In this document: positions 32,181-44,054 of the stretch, piece by piece
Layout: every line of letters begins with the position of its first letter
How positions within the stretch are numbered: position 1 is the first letter of the stretch
DNA from: Lepidonotus clava
Lineage: Eukaryota > Annelida > Polychaeta > Phyllodocida > Polynoidae
Reading direction: 5' to 3'
Length of the DNA: 64,000 nt
Assembly (NCBI GenBank): GCA_936440205.1
Contig: OW387150.1
Coordinates: 32,101,795 to 32,165,794 of the forward strand
The notes under the pieces: model-generated
What the model saw: the letters and a program-made list of their open reading frames with translations, nothing else
Told to the model about the DNA's origin: nothing
Databases searched by the model: none
Position numbers and translations under genes: made by a program

Positions 32181-32803
32181 ACTGAAAGTGAGTCTAGACA
32201 CACCTGTTCCCCAGTTACAGCTAAATTTGATCTGCTTGATTACTACCAGCGATCTATTATAGTATTTACCAGACTATTTGTGCCTTTCCCAGTATTGTTC
32301 AATCTTTCTGAGGACTTCTCAGTCCTACCAACGATCATAAGTTTTTTTCAGAATGTTTCTGACTTTCTCAACTTTGTTCAGTCTCTTCAAGTATTTCTCA
32401 GCTCTGCCTCCAGTCTATAGTTTTGGAAAATGTGGCAGAGAAGCTGCTAATCCAATCAACTGATGTGTTTATCTTATGTTTTGGAAACCGTTTTCTCATA
32501 TTTTGTAAGGAAATGCCCATGAACCGGTTTATAATCTTGTCAAAGTTTGCCAAACCCCAGACTCTAAGTTAATTGGTTAGTTATTGCTATTTATCTTTAT
32601 TGAGGAGGGTTGAGGAATCATCGACTCCCTAGCCCTAGCCTAATTTGAAAATCTCTGTGATCATCCTTTTACCTCCTTTGGTATTCCATTCATTCCTCAT
32701 TCATTACAATTAGAAATCCAACAGTCATTTGTGCTTTGAAATCACAATTACAACTTTTATCACTCTCTCTTGCATATCGAGCAGTGAATTAATACAGCTA
32801 CGT
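32181..32803. other. No gene seen
   Basis: Pyrimidine-rich plus strand with TTTCTCA and TTCTGA words near 32280-32400. No exon or repeat end recognised. Confidence 0.4.
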
Positions 32804-32808
32804 ATTAG

Positions 32809-33092
32809 GCCTTATTCCACACTACAGTATTTGCTTGCGGCACCATGAAAAGAGGTAAGCAAACTGCCGCAAACTTGTTTTATGGTAGGGTACCGCAAGG
32901 TGGAATATAGGAACTTGCAGCACTTGCTTGCAGTACTTGCTTGCAGTGCTTGATTGCAGTACTTGCTATTGGCTTCCTTTGGATTACTTGTGGTCGGGGA
33001 TACCAACATGTTGGTATCATAACTGCAAATTGCTTGCGGTACCTAAAAAGAGCGACTGCAAATGCTACCTACCGCAAAGTGTTACATAGCCT
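32809..33092. mobile_element. I-family element, copy 3
   Basis: The left end is GCCTTATTCCACACTACAG and the right end CTACCGCAAAGTGTTACATAG. The interior holds a run of TTGCAG-CACTTGC words (32930-32965) and ATACCAACATGTTGGTATC, a palindrome shared with copy 1. Confidence 0.6.
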
Positions 33093-33138
33093 GCACCTGT
33101 CAAAACCTGTTGTTAATCCAGCTCCTATACAGCTAAGT

Positions 33139-33564
33139 AAAGCCCCATACCCACTAGGCAACTTTAACGGCGACGGGCAATGAGCGACTGTTAGAATCAT
33201 CTTCACCTGTAAGTATAGTATATTGGAATGTGCAGGTTTGATCTGAATTGCCAGTTAAGTCGGCTGATTCTAATTGCGGAATAGGTCGACTTTAAAACCC
33301 CATACCCACTAGGACATTTTACCGGCGACTGGCGACGGGAAACAGCCAGAATAGTGGTTAAATTGTTACCATTTCAAAACATATGTTAGTCTGTAATATT
33401 GAAATGTTACATATTAACATATGATCTGAATTGGTGACAATTTTACCACTATTCTGGATTTTGACAGTCGCCAGTCGCCGGTAAAATGTCCTAGTGGGTA
33501 TGGGGCTTTACAGCGATCTGTCAGCCGACTCAGGGATAATCACCTAGTGGGTATGGCCCTTAAA
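33139..33564. mobile_element. D-family (TTAA group) element interrupted by another D element
   Basis: The left half starts AAAGCCCCATACCCACTAGG and the right half ends CACCTAGTGGGTATGGCCC, then TTAAA. Between them lies a second D element with its own TTTA duplication. The host's left half resembles the copy at 61772-61984 (CACCTGTAAGTATAG and GTATATTGGAATGTG). The nesting shows that the family moved in more than one wave. Confidence 0.75.
33295..33506. mobile_element. D-family element nested in a D element
   Basis: It is flanked by TTTA on both sides (33291-33294 and 33507-33510). The ends, AAACCCCATACCCACTAGG and CCTAGTGGGTATGGGGC, are inverted, and most of the 212 bp folds back on itself around a central ATGTTAGTCTGTAATATTG. 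It is closest to the copy at 61989-62203. Confidence 0.8.
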
Positions 33565-33839
33565 CCTACAGTGAAGGACTGTTTTGTTAATTTCATCACA
33601 TATGGAAGGTTATTGAATGTACGTACACGCTCTAGCCCTTGTAAAACCTTATACATGCATGCCTCAAGTCCTCATAACTATGCAAATGCTTTTATTAATA
33701 AGGCCCTGCAATCTTGATCCGCTTTGTCCCCAATTTTCGCCCACAAATCGGATACAGGAGGAAGCATAGGGGAGCACATTACTACACTATCAGCACATCC
33801 CTCTCACCCTGGAGGACTAATGCAATCTGACAGAGAGGC
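33565..33839. other. No feature seen
   Basis: Unique-looking DNA between the D elements and the CpG-rich patch. Confidence 0.35.
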
Positions 33840-34185
33840 AAAACCAGGGGGCGCCGGTAAAAATGACGGAATTAGTTACCTCTGGCGAACGGGTACATTC
33901 TAATCTATTAAATGTGCAAAAGGAGTGTGGAGTGCTTTGGACTTGATCCCTCCATCATGGGACTTTTAGGGCGGAGGAAACTCCCGGCGTTAAAACGTTT
34001 CTGTCAGCGCGCGTCCCTTAATGAACGCTGAGCAGGCGGAAGTTGGCCGACAAGCCGTTTGGGGGCGCTGTCGTCGCCGGAAATGAGAAGATGAGGACCC
34101 GGATGGAAACTTTGTGTCTTTTAGCGGCAGTTTGTGGGTGACTAGGAGCTGCTCAAAGACAGGTATAGGAGCAGCTCATGCTGAC
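33840..34185. promoter_or_regulatory. CpG-rich patch with ETS-like, CTCF-like and donor-like sites
   Basis: The patch starts with a CTCF-like word, AACCAGGGGGCGCCGG (33841-33856), continues with CAGCGCGCGTCC, and carries two ETS-like words, GGCGGAAGT and GCCGGAAATG. GGGGGCGCTG lies near 34061. Two GAGCWGCTC 9-mers (34146 and 34169) flank AAGACAGGTATAGG, a plausible but weak 5' splice site. It may be a promoter with a non-coding first exon on the plus strand. No downstream coding exon is evident. Confidence 0.4.
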
Positions 34186-34334
34186 AGGATGGGAACTGTG
34201 GGAATTAAGAGGGGGAAACATGAACAAGGGAAGGGATTTTCCTATGTAGGCCATGGCAAGAGGATGGAGGGTGAAGCCTATATGTCACTATAGACAATTT
34301 GATGACTGCATAAGGACTTGGGGATTTATACATT

Positions 34335-34487
34335 CTTATCAGTGATATTGCAGGAACCCATGCATGCTGCATACCATTTGAAAGAGAATTCAAAATCCTT
34401 TCTAATGATATATAACATGTCTATCACCAACCCTTATTCAAATTGTTGATTTGCAAAAGCATGAGTAAAATCTGATAGTAGAATAAA
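34335..34487. mobile_element. B-family element fragment
   Basis: It carries GCATACCATTTGAAAGAGAA, TCTAATGATATATAACATGT and the right-end GTAAAATCTGATAGTAGAAT. The left terminus is not clear. Confidence 0.6.
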
Positions 34488-35589
34488 ACCTCAAGGTATA
34501 GGTAAACAGGAAACAGCAGGCAGGTGCCTAGGAAGGAGAGGTATCAGAGTTTATAGCGTACAAAGTAGTAACATGTTGTTCTCTGTTGTTCTCCTAATCC
34601 AGTATGGCCACGGATGCTCATGAATTAATAAACACTATGAGAAAAGTAACTTGTTTCCTTACCGATCAGTTTTACCGTTTACAATGAGTGCAATATGTTT
34701 CATCTAAATAAATGAGGGGGTGTTATTTTAATTGAAAGGGCCCCATCCGAATACATCTTATGCATCCTTATACATCTTAACATTGTGGCTTTTTATTCAG
34801 CAGACATTGAACTCATAAAGGAAAAAGAAACATGTTGAGAAATGCAGGGAGTATGAGAAGGTTGTGTGAAACTGATAATGGCGCAGGTAGAATAACACAA
34901 CTTTTAAAGTTTGAGGAGGTTTCGGAAATTCAAGGACTTGTAGAAAAAATGAAGGATTGAAAAAGAGAACCTGAGGGAATGTAAAACCGTATGATGCCCC
35001 CCCCCCCCCAAGTCGAAGGCTGGGGATGTTAGGTTATGGCATCCTTTGTATTTCACAGGTGCATCAGAACAATTACAAACATGCTGTAACTTTTTTTTCA
35101 TTTCCAGGAGAGTAAAGGAGGGAATCAGTCACAATGATCCTTAGTTATTTAAGGGACCTTGTTGCAAAGTGTGTTTTTTTTATCATGGAAACCTGTCAGC
35201 ATTCTCCCCTCTAACAAAATTAATCTTTCTTGCACAACATTTCCATCACTCTTTCTGACAAATTGCATAGGACATAGAGGGTAAGAGGATAGGTGAAAGG
35301 TGCGAGGACCTATGACTATGAATAGTATAGATCAATCAGAGCTCAATCAAAATGCGAATGGAGAATATTAAAGCTGAGATGGAAAGGCAAAAGGTGAATT
35401 AAAGCAGTGTCCCACTGTCTGATTTCATTCCGGATTTTAGAAATTGCCAGTAGGAATAATGCCTAATTAAAGGAGCGTTATTCATCATCAGAAAGGACTT
35501 TGGATTCCAATTGCAAACTTAGGGATCACTTTAAGTAAAGTTAGTCAGAATCACCTTGTAGAATCCAAGTTTTGTGGGAAAGACAACCA
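34488..35589. other. No gene seen, with a B fragment near 35405
   Basis: Unique-looking DNA. A short run, AGTGTCCCACTGTCTGATTT to GCCAGTAGGAATAATGCC (35405-35470), resembles a shortened B-type element with both ends. Poly-C lies at 34998-35009. Confidence 0.35.
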
Positions 35590-35591
35590 GG

Positions 35592-35935
35592 GGTGCCGTC
35601 CAAAGAAACATCAACGAAATTTCATAGAGGTGTTTTTCATGGCCGCAATGAAAAATCCCACCCAGAAAACATCCACGAAATTTTGTGGACATGAAAGTTC
35701 AGTGGGAAATCATACACAATTCATTCATGATTTCTGTGTATTCCCCTTAAATACTTTCCAATGTGTGTTTGAAGGACATTGGGACTATTTGGGAGAAATT
35801 CAAAAACAAATGGAAAAAATATCCAAAAAATTGCATTGAGGCTTAAATTCCACGATAGGAAATAGAGTCATCTTTGATATTAAACTTTTCGTTGGGTGTG
35901 ATTTTTCGTAGATGTATTTTGGTCTGCACCCAGGA
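35592..35935. mobile_element. P-family inverted-repeat element, copy 2
   Basis: The ends are CAGGGGTGCCGTCCAAAGAA and the inverse TTTTGGTCTGCACCCAGG, with ACAA just outside on both sides as a possible 4-bp duplication. Internally, AAACATCCACGAAATTTTGT and TTTCGTAGATGTATTTTGG mirror each other. Non-coding. Confidence 0.7.
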
Positions 35936-36191
35936 CAAAAGAGGTAAGAGGAGAAGTTGGGTGAGCCGGGTCGGTCATACAAAACGGTGCTATCATCATG
36001 TCTTGGGAGGGGGACATGCTGAAAAACAATAGCTAAGATGACAATGAAAACAAAGAGGAACAGGTGACAGGAGTTGTAACGCTATTGACGAGTGGTTTTG
36101 AGTGTTTGCGAATTCAGAAACTGAATTTTCTCTGACTTAAATGGAACTCTCTGATTTAGATGGTTATCAACTAATATTCACCAACTTGCAG

Positions 36192-36662
36192 AATAGACCT
36201 GTCCACTTTGGGATGTTTTGCTGGCATGTTACAGATCGGACATAATTGCAGTTTTTGCAAAGTCAGGCACTGACATAAATTTAAGTGAACGAGTTAGTAC
36301 TTGTGTTTCCTAAGTCAATGAGGTGTTGATAAATGAGGATGAATTACAATTTTCTCTCAATAGGTAATTACCTCCATTTTAGGTGAACCAAAATAAGGTA
36401 CGTGTTTGTGATTTTAGGGTTGGACACTGTGAGCAAAGCTGAAGGGATTTAACAATGTTCTCTATGGGAAAATGCCATTTTTGCTTTCCAGTTCTTCACC
36501 TACATAATCAACATCATATTGAAAGTAAAAGCTTATAAAGTTTGGTTTTGGGTAATAGTACTAGGAAAATTACTATGAATCAAGTATGATGAACATTTTT
36601 CTAATAATGTTGATATCATAGAAATAAGGGGTGGGCTAGTTGGCAAAGTGGACAGGTCTATT
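36192..36662. mobile_element. Y element with 19-bp perfect inverted ends
   Basis: AATAGACCTGTCCACTTTG at the left and CAAAGTGGACAGGTCTATT at the right are exact inverses. If the outermost AT bases are target sequence, TA lies at each side of GACCTGTCC. About 470 bp with no transposase frame. A mariner-like MITE is one reading. Confidence 0.75.
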
Positions 36663-37850
36663 GGTCTATGAGTGTGTGAATTGCCAAAGCAATCTCTATA
36701 GATCTGCTGGTTAAGATAGGATTGACTTTGTGATTGTGGCAATATTTTACAATGAATTATGAGAATTCGATGCTAACACCATGAGTGCTGAACTGTATAA
36801 GATAAAATAGGTAGTAGGAAAACATATTTGTGAATTCTGAGATAAACATTATATATACAAAGAAATGTGTTATGAAACGGAAATACCCCTTAGAATCCAT
36901 CATAGCACATCAAAGGTTTTTAGTTTCTAGTAGAATCAGTGATAAATTGCCTGATTATTCACTGGCTGAATTTCTCCGTACCACGAATAGCCAGTTTTGT
37001 GAGTTTTGCCTGCAGCTTAGCTTAAAACAGGATGCGTGCTGGGTAATATGTTGATAAAACTAATCGCTGCAGTACTTTCATAAATTTTATCATTATATAT
37101 ATATATTAATATTCTTAAATACTATAGATCTGGAGGGTCTTTCATAACAAAATAATAAGAAACGGGTGAATCTTAGTACCTGAAATAAGATATTCTCAAT
37201 TCAAATTTGATGTTGAATTGTACAAAGATGCTTTTTAAGAATCGATTGATTCTTAACATCATGTTATGAAATACCTAGGTAAAATTACTTTCTTACCTGT
37301 GTTTTGCCATTGATATAACATTGACCATACTGGGTCTAAGATCAGGTTGTAGGTCTCTTTAAAGAACAAAGATTTTTTATACCGCCTTTACAAAGAACTT
37401 TTTTTTTTCTTAAAAACTCTCTTATCTTTAAGAAAATCTTATTACAACAAAGAAAAAGAATCTTTAACTAAGATTTTGTTCTGAAAATGCCTCCTGGTCA
37501 GCAAGAAACAACTCCTTTTGTGTCCCTTTTATTGTGACATAGCAATAATTATAGTTAAAGAGTTCTGCACTGACATTAAAAATGTTGTTTTATATGGAGT
37601 GCTGTACATTAAATGGACACATATTGCCAACTCACTTTGGATATGCCATTAAAGTTGCATTTTGGTGAATTTACAAGAACATAGGAAAATACAAACAGCG
37701 GGTAACAGAAAATGATTATTTTTTTCAGTTGTTTCTTGTGTCCCAGATTTAAAGCCATCATTATTTTTTAAGTTATTATCCACACATATTAATTTTTCCT
37801 GAGTTGTTTGCAAATTCATTGATTCTAGATGGATTAATAGGAATTATTTG
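36663..37850. mobile_element. Mostly unique AT-rich DNA with an N-family end
   Basis: Near 36974, TCTCCGTACCACGAATAGCC marks one end of an N-family element, and GCCTGCAGCTTAGCTTA matches its interior. The rest is AT-rich, with an (AT)n stretch near 37096. No gene recognised. Confidence 0.4.
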
Positions 37851-37854
37851 TTTA

Positions 37855-37962
37855 TTTTCTATAGTTTTTCCATGGATGTTGTTGACAAAATTAGTCAAAA
37901 TCACCCTACAGGTCTTTAAAATACTGTAAATCAACTATCCGTGGTAGGGTGAATTGATATGG
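37855..37962. mobile_element. N-family right end
   Basis: TTTTCCATGGATGTTGTTGAC leads to ATCAACTATCCGTGGTAGGG, the N-family terminus. It may be the far end of the element that starts near 36974, which would then have gained about 600 bp of other sequence. Confidence 0.45.
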
Positions 37963-38014
37963 CACGAATCACTCTCATTGGCGTGGGACTTTGGGAGGAT
38001 CTCAATGGTGCAAT

Positions 38015-38379
38015 CCCAAGCAAGAATATGACTTTATAATAATGTTATTATAACGTTCGGGTTAGATCTGCTATGGTTCTTGTTACATTATTTTAATGGC
38101 ACCCAAATATGTCTTTAAAACCTAACATTGCTACGTCACACTGTAGCATTATCGTGACGTTCTTGTAACATTCTTTCATGTTATAATAACATTATCATAA
38201 ATTTCTTTATAAGTTAGGTTACAACTCGACCAAAATAAAACGTTATTATAACATTCTTTTTTGATAAGTTGGAACTTTACCTCAAATAACATTATTGTTA
38301 TGTGACAATTGGATTGGTTTCAGACCAACTAAAAAGGTACAGTCACAGAACGGTCTTGTTATGTTGTTGCTTGCCTTGG
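38015..38379. mobile_element. A-type element, inverted orientation
   Basis: It begins CCCAAGCAAGAATATGAC after AAT and ends GTTGTTGCTTGCCTTGG before ATC. The interior, GGTTCTTGTTACATTATTTT, is the reverse complement of the AAYGTAACAAGAACC block of other copies. Confidence 0.75.
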
Positions 38380-39110
38380 ATCCTTTTGCCTAGGGTAATG
38401 AGCTATGACACGAGTCACATTGCATATACCTAATCCCTATCACATACACACTGAAGCAGCTCCGTCTAAGATTTCATATACAGACAGATAATTGGCACAT
38501 TATTGCAGAATCAGAGCACAATGTAGACATCTCAGGATACTTAGGGCAAAATGTGAAACTATCTTGTAGATTTACGTTTTCTTTCTGTTGAAAATTCCTC
38601 CTTTGTTGGGAATCCATTTACAGGTCTCCAGACTTCTGCTAAAGTATGTCTCTTAGAGACAGGCGAATATATGAGTACTAATGATCTTTGCATTATTAAG
38701 CTGTCTACACGGTTCTTGGGAGAGTGGATTCTCCAAGTAAACATTTCCTTATCAGTCACTTTCACTAGGTTTCATTTATTAGCAAGGCTTTTACATTGAG
38801 AACTGACTCCATTTCCAGACATATGACAAAATTGCCAATCTGAATTTGAATAAAAGTGAATGCATTAGGAAAATTGTTAAATGACTGCCAGCTTTTGGCA
38901 AATCGACATTTGTATTCCTAAAATCATAATATTTTCAGTTTTATCAAACGTAAGTTACATTTCCCTTGTGAAATTATAAGCTTTAAATGTGATAAACCTT
39001 CATCACTGGGACTTCTATAATTACTATAAATGTAAGGAATATAACCTTGGATATTCAACTAAAAACACTCAGTCTGAGATAAGAAGAAGACTGTTTACCT
39101 TACACATGTA
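38380..39110. other. No gene seen
   Basis: Unique-looking AT-rich DNA between two A-type elements. Confidence 0.4.
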
Positions 39111-39114
39111 ACAT

Positions 39115-39472
39115 CCCAGCCAAATTGTGATGTAACAGAACCGTTGGACAACCATCCTTTTTTGGTCAGTCTGTTCCTTAAAAAGATGCCACGTAGCTGT
39201 TATTGATGGTGAGGTTGAAACCTTATTAAATCAGAACCTTATTATAATGTTAATTTTTTGTGAGGTTAAGACCAAACCATATCATAATGTTATAAGAACA
39301 TTCTGTTTGGGTTGAAGAACATGACCAGAATGTAATAACATCACAGTGTAATGTCACAGCAGTACATTGCAGCGACATAATCGGGAGTCATCAAAAGAAC
39401 GTAACAAGAATATGACAAGAACCAACCAGACCATTTCTGCAATGTTATACTAACGTCACATCCTTGGCTGGG
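39115..39472. mobile_element. A-type CCCAG element
   Basis: CCCAGCCAAATTGTGATG to CGTCACATCCTTGGCTGGG, flanked by AT on both sides. The GGTGAGGTTGAAACC block and GTCATCAAAAGAACG are intact. Confidence 0.85.
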
Positions 39473-39551
39473 ATAATGGTAATGACCTATAACTACTCTC
39501 TTAATACGACATTTTCCACCATGGAATAAAAGGGTGCAATTAAAAGTCCAG

Positions 39552-39874
39552 TGGCCTGTTGCACAATGGAATTTTGTTGTTAGGATCAAGTTAAGATAGC
39601 ATAACAAACAGTTTCGTTGTCACAAAAATCTTTGTTCTTACGAAAATAGTAAAAACCCTGTTCCTAATGAATGAAATTGAATTCTGTGAATTGATAATTA
39701 TATGAAGGGGACAAAAATAGAAAAAAAATCAGTAAAGTTACAGTTGTTTGAGGGCGTTCTAAATATAGAATTTTTTTTATGTCAAAACGGTTGTTGTTGC
39801 GATAAAAGTAACAACGATAGGTATCGTTAAGAAATTGAATTTCGTTTTTACGAAACCTATTGTGCAACGGGCCA
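39552..39874. mobile_element. J-family element with exact CAG duplication
   Basis: CAG (39549-39551), then TGGCCTGTTGCACAATGG; the right end is ATTGTGCAACGGGCCA followed by CAG (39875-39877). The interior, GAAATTGAATTCTGTGAATT and GTAACAACGATAGGTATCG, aligns with the other J copies. At 323 bp it is the best uninterrupted J copy in the window. Confidence 0.85.
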
Positions 39875-40148
39875 CAGGGGTAGTTAAAGCCGGAGATCAC
39901 CAATTTCCTGGAGCTCAGGCACCTTAGTTGGAACCACTCAACGGGCGGCTGGGCGAGTTGGTACCGTAACAATAGCCTACCGTTCCCGTATCACTTTGCC
40001 TAATTAATTGGCTGCTTGACGAGGCGGGAGATTGGTCATTAGTTAATGCAGGCTACAGGTGTGGGCAGATTAGAGGCTAACCGACCAGGTAGGAACTGCT
40101 CACTGCCTTAAGCAGGCCCCCGCGGAGAAGGGGGGGCTGGGGTGACTT

Positions 40149-40510
40149 CCCAGGCAAGCAGCGACGTAACAAGAACGTTCTGTAAATGTGCTTTCTTAGT
40201 TAGTCTGAAACCTATCCAATTGTCACGTAACAATAACTTATTGAGGTAAAGTTACAACTTATCAAAAAAGAATGTTATAATGATATTTTGTTTTGGTCGA
40301 GTTGTGACCTAACTAATAAAGAATGTTATATTAACTTTATTATAACATGAAAGAACGTTACAAGAATGTCACAATAATGTTACAGTGCAACATGCAATGT
40401 TAGGTTCTAAAGACGTTTTTTGGGTGCCATCAAAATAACGAACAAGAACCAAAGCAGACCTAACCAGAACGTTATAATAACATTATCATGACGTCATATC
40501 CTTGCTTGGG
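40149..40510. mobile_element. A-type CCCAG element
   Basis: CCCAGGCAAGCAGCGACG to CATATCCTTGCTTGGG, flanked by TT on both sides. It belongs to the subtype with CAAGCAG at one end and a GACGTTTTTTGGGTGCCATC block inside. Confidence 0.85.
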
Positions 40511-41985
40511 TTGGTCTCAAACCTGCCCAGATGTGTGTATCGAAAAGTGAAGGAGATGGGTCCTTTTTTCAGACTCAAGTTAGTGTAGTGAGTGAGGAAA
40601 TTTCATTCAAAATGGATGTGAATCCTGCCTCCAAACTCAAAATGGGTTTCATACATAGTAATTATACATAGCACATAGTAATAGAGGAATCATACATAGT
40701 AATATAGAAATGTCCTAAAACTGGGTACTTGCTATGTAAAGAAGGGGGAATAGATGAAAACAAATAGGCAGTAATGTGCTTTGATGAATTATCATTTATT
40801 TTCCCATTAAATCAACAAAAAGGGGTAAGCAATATATTAACAACATCCCTTCATTATGGGTAGGTTTTATAACTTGTGGTGTCCTTTAAAATGGGTCTGT
40901 TTCGAAACCTCAACACACAACTGGGCATTAAGAAAGGCTAGAGTTACATGCTCAGGCATAGTATCAGAAGGCTGCGCACATGGAATTGCTTGTGTATGCG
41001 GGTGTAAGGTAGGCATGTACGCATGGAAATGTAAAGTATTCCTGTACACGCGAGATTGTGTCCGCATGTACGGACAAGGTTATACACGCAAACATGCCTC
41101 ATTCTTTCATCATTATATTATTTGGTAATCGGGGGCTAAGCCCCCGAACCCACTCTTCCTTTTCTTTTTTTTCTATATTTGATGTCATTTCTGTGCAAAT
41201 ACAGTCCTAAAAATACTTGATGTATCATCTTACCCTATGTCCGTGTATGTAAGAAGATATGTATGTGCAGGCTTTGTGTCCACGTATCAAAGAAATTCTA
41301 TATACACGACTATTGCATACGCGACTGTCTCGCATATAACCCCCCATTGAGGCTGGAAGTCGCCCCCCTGGGGCAGCCCCCCCCCCCCTGGAGCTAACTG
41401 AGCAGCTCACAGCCTCATCAGCTTAAGACAAAGAGTCACCCTGGAGAAGCAGGGGAGCAGCATCTGTGGTGGCATGCTGGCATTGCATTTTCACGCCCAT
41501 GCAATCTTCTTTTTTATCATTCTGACGTTTGCAGGCGTGAAAGATTCCCTGGTTCCAAATATAACTGTGCTGCATCATTTTTCGTTCTATCTGTCACTTT
41601 GGGATTTAGGTATTAGCTATGACGTTTATGATGAGTTGCACATGGGATTTCTGTATTTGGTATTGATCAGTAAAAATATGTTTGTCTGATAGAGATTTGG
41701 CTTACCCATCTACTTATGCTATCATATACCCTATGATGCAATATCTTGGTTAATAGCATACATAATTAAACAGCAATGTTCCCATTTATAAACAACACTC
41801 CAATATTTCGCAATGATCAAGTGCTACTTTATGTATGCTACACTGCAATAACTTTACATAAAAAATGCTTGAGTTACCTTTTCAGACAGGAACTAATACT
41901 ATAATAAGAAGGACTGTGGGAGGCGTTCGAGGGTGGCCGTATGACCCATATAGTGGATCGGTACATACCAAAGGTTATTAAAATT
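40511..41985. other. Mixed DNA with a G/C hairpin, no gene seen
   Basis: The hairpin GGGGGCTAAGCCCCC lies near 41131. On each side (40960-41095 and 41235-41340) are words such as CATGTACGCATGG and GCATACGCGACTG that look like diverged pieces of one repeat. A poly-C run and one GAGCAGCTC (41400-41408) follow. No coding exon recognised. Confidence 0.35.
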
Positions 41986-41989
41986 AAGA

Positions 41990-42145
41990 GTGCCAACTAG
42001 TGGATAATGTTAGTCTTTGACTAACCCTGAGTTAGAAAGTTAGATAATTTGACCAGGGTATTAGACCCAAGCTCTCAGAAAGTTAGGGTGGTTATGACTA
42101 ACCCTCATTTCATATGGCAAAAGCCTGATTTGACTTACTTTCTAA
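41990..42145. repeat. R inverted-repeat segment
   Basis: GACTAACCCTGAGTTAGAAAG near the left and ACTTTCTAACCTTTTGGG near the right are partly complementary. CTCAGAAAGTTAGGGTGGTTA and GACTAACCCTCATTTCAT lie between. Likely a small, decayed palindromic element. Confidence 0.45.
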
Positions 42146-42203
42146 CCTTTTGGGTTTTTTGTCTATGTATACTGATTAATGGGAAGTTAACATAGACCAC
42201 ATA

Positions 42204-42569
42204 CCCAGCCAAGTTGCGATGTAACAGAACCGTTCTACAACCATACTTTTGGTCAGTCTGTTACCTACTAAGATGGCATGTAATAGTTATGTTATGGATA
42301 GTGAGGTTCAAACCTTACCAAATCAGAATGTTATTATAATGTTATGATTTCGTGAGGTTAAGACCAAACCATAACAGAATGTTGTAAGAACATTCTGTTT
42401 GGGTTGAAGCACGTAACCAGAATGTTATAATGATATCATAGTGCAAGGCCACTTCAGTACATTGCAGCAACATATTTGGGAGTCATCAAAAGAATGTAAC
42501 AAGAACCAAATGCAGAACCCACCAGAACATTGCTGCAACAATGATAATAATGTCGCATCCTTGGCTGGG
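42204..42569. mobile_element. A-type CCCAG element
   Basis: CCCAGCCAAGTTGCGATG to TCGCATCCTTGGCTGGG, flanked by TA on both sides. Very like the copy at 39115 in order of internal blocks. Confidence 0.85.
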
Positions 42570-42924
42570 TACAGGACAAAGAAGTGGTCATGTGTTGCTA
42601 CTGATGCAGTGTACAATCGTGTTTGACACCCAATGCGGAATGGCGTCACAACTGACTCATTCAATAAAACTAGAGATGGCGAATCCACCTCAGTACAATA
42701 TCTCCTGTTACACGATACATGAGTCAGTCAGCAGATAGGGCATATCAATTGGTTTTTATGTCCCTGTCATTGCTGTATTGCTTGTTTATACCTTCCAGGG
42801 ATGCCCAAACCAATTTGGTCTCAATGGTTTCATAACAACATTCTTGTATGTGTATGTATAATTTTATGCCTCTGGGGATTTCCTTACTCATTGGTGTCTC
42901 TATAAACCTTATCCTGCAAAGATA

Positions 42925-43245
42925 TGGGGTGCATACCAAAAAACCTCCACGATTTCTGGTGGCGGTTATTTTATGCGCATAAAAAGAAATATCCTCCCAG
43001 AAAACATCCACGAGAATTCGTGGACAAGAAAGTTGAAAAATCATACTAAAATCAATTCCAAAATATATCTATTCACATAAAATACTTTTAGAATTGTGTT
43101 TAATGGTTGAAAAAAAATGAAATTTATGAATACAAAAATCCACAAGATCTTGTGGACACTAGAATATCAACACCAGCAAATTTTGCAGTTTTGGATATTT
43201 CAACTTCTCATGGCACAAAATTCTCGTCAATGTCTTTTTAAACAG
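42925..43245. mobile_element. P-family element, copy 3
   Basis: The left end is GGGGTGCATACCAAAAAACC, and GAAAACATCCACGAGAATTC with its inverse TTCTCGTCAATGTC lies near the right. The right terminus, TTAAACAGCCCCCTG, has diverged from the family. Confidence 0.55.
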
Positions 43246-44030
43246 CCCCCTGTTGTTGACTGGAAAGCTACAGAAAATCAATATGAACTCTGCATGTTTG
43301 TGTTCCCAACTTGTGAGAGGGGGGCGGACGTCCAACGTCCTTGGTACATATTAGGTCTAAGTCCTTGGTTTACTTGTAACAAACAACAGCATTTGAGTAG
43401 CGCTAGGAACAGGAACCACGCAAGAGGAAGCTACCGGTTTTTGCTCGTAAGTTGTTTGCCAATCAATCAAATGGTTGACTTGGGAATAAGTGGTAGATCA
43501 AGTATAAAATACTTGCAGATGACCCAGGTGTTCTAACAAAGTGGAAAATGTAAAGACGCCCACACTTTTCCGCACGCATTTATACATAATCATGGTCTGG
43601 GTCGAGACATTCGATATGCTTACGCCTACTCTTAAGCAATGTCTTATTGTAAAGATGTAAGTATATATGGCGTTACTGTAGGTGTGCAATATGGGTTTCA
43701 GCATAAAGCTTAAGTACTAATATTTCTTGAGTTGCATGCACACACGTGGCATTTTCTCCTCTTTTTGTAGTTAAGGAATCCGCTAAAGCGGGGGGTGGGG
43801 GAGAGAATCGTAAGAACATCCATTTTGGTCTGGGCATCAGAATGCGTATTCTTTGGTGCATAAACGGCATGAGTACCGTCCATAAAAAAAGAGACAACAG
43901 TTCAATTCAATATCAGTGGCCCTTATGCCAGTATTGGATAGTCAATAAAATCACCATCATGTTACTTTTGCTCCCCTAACATTGCAACATTCTTGTCTGT
44001 AAACAAGAGGCCCCGTTATTCAACTTCATC
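43246..44030. other. No gene seen
   Basis: A G-rich run near 43790-43800 and the P-like words GAACATCCATTTTGGTCTG near 43815-43833 suggest another P fragment. Otherwise unique. Confidence 0.35.
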
Positions 44031-44054
44031 GACACGTTGGACCCAAAAGAACCA

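Noticed and set aside
41128-41147. GGGGGCTAAGCCCCC hairpin as a transcription terminator or Helitron end
   Set aside because: No gene end lies upstream, no T-run follows, and no CTRR/TC Helitron termini are seen.
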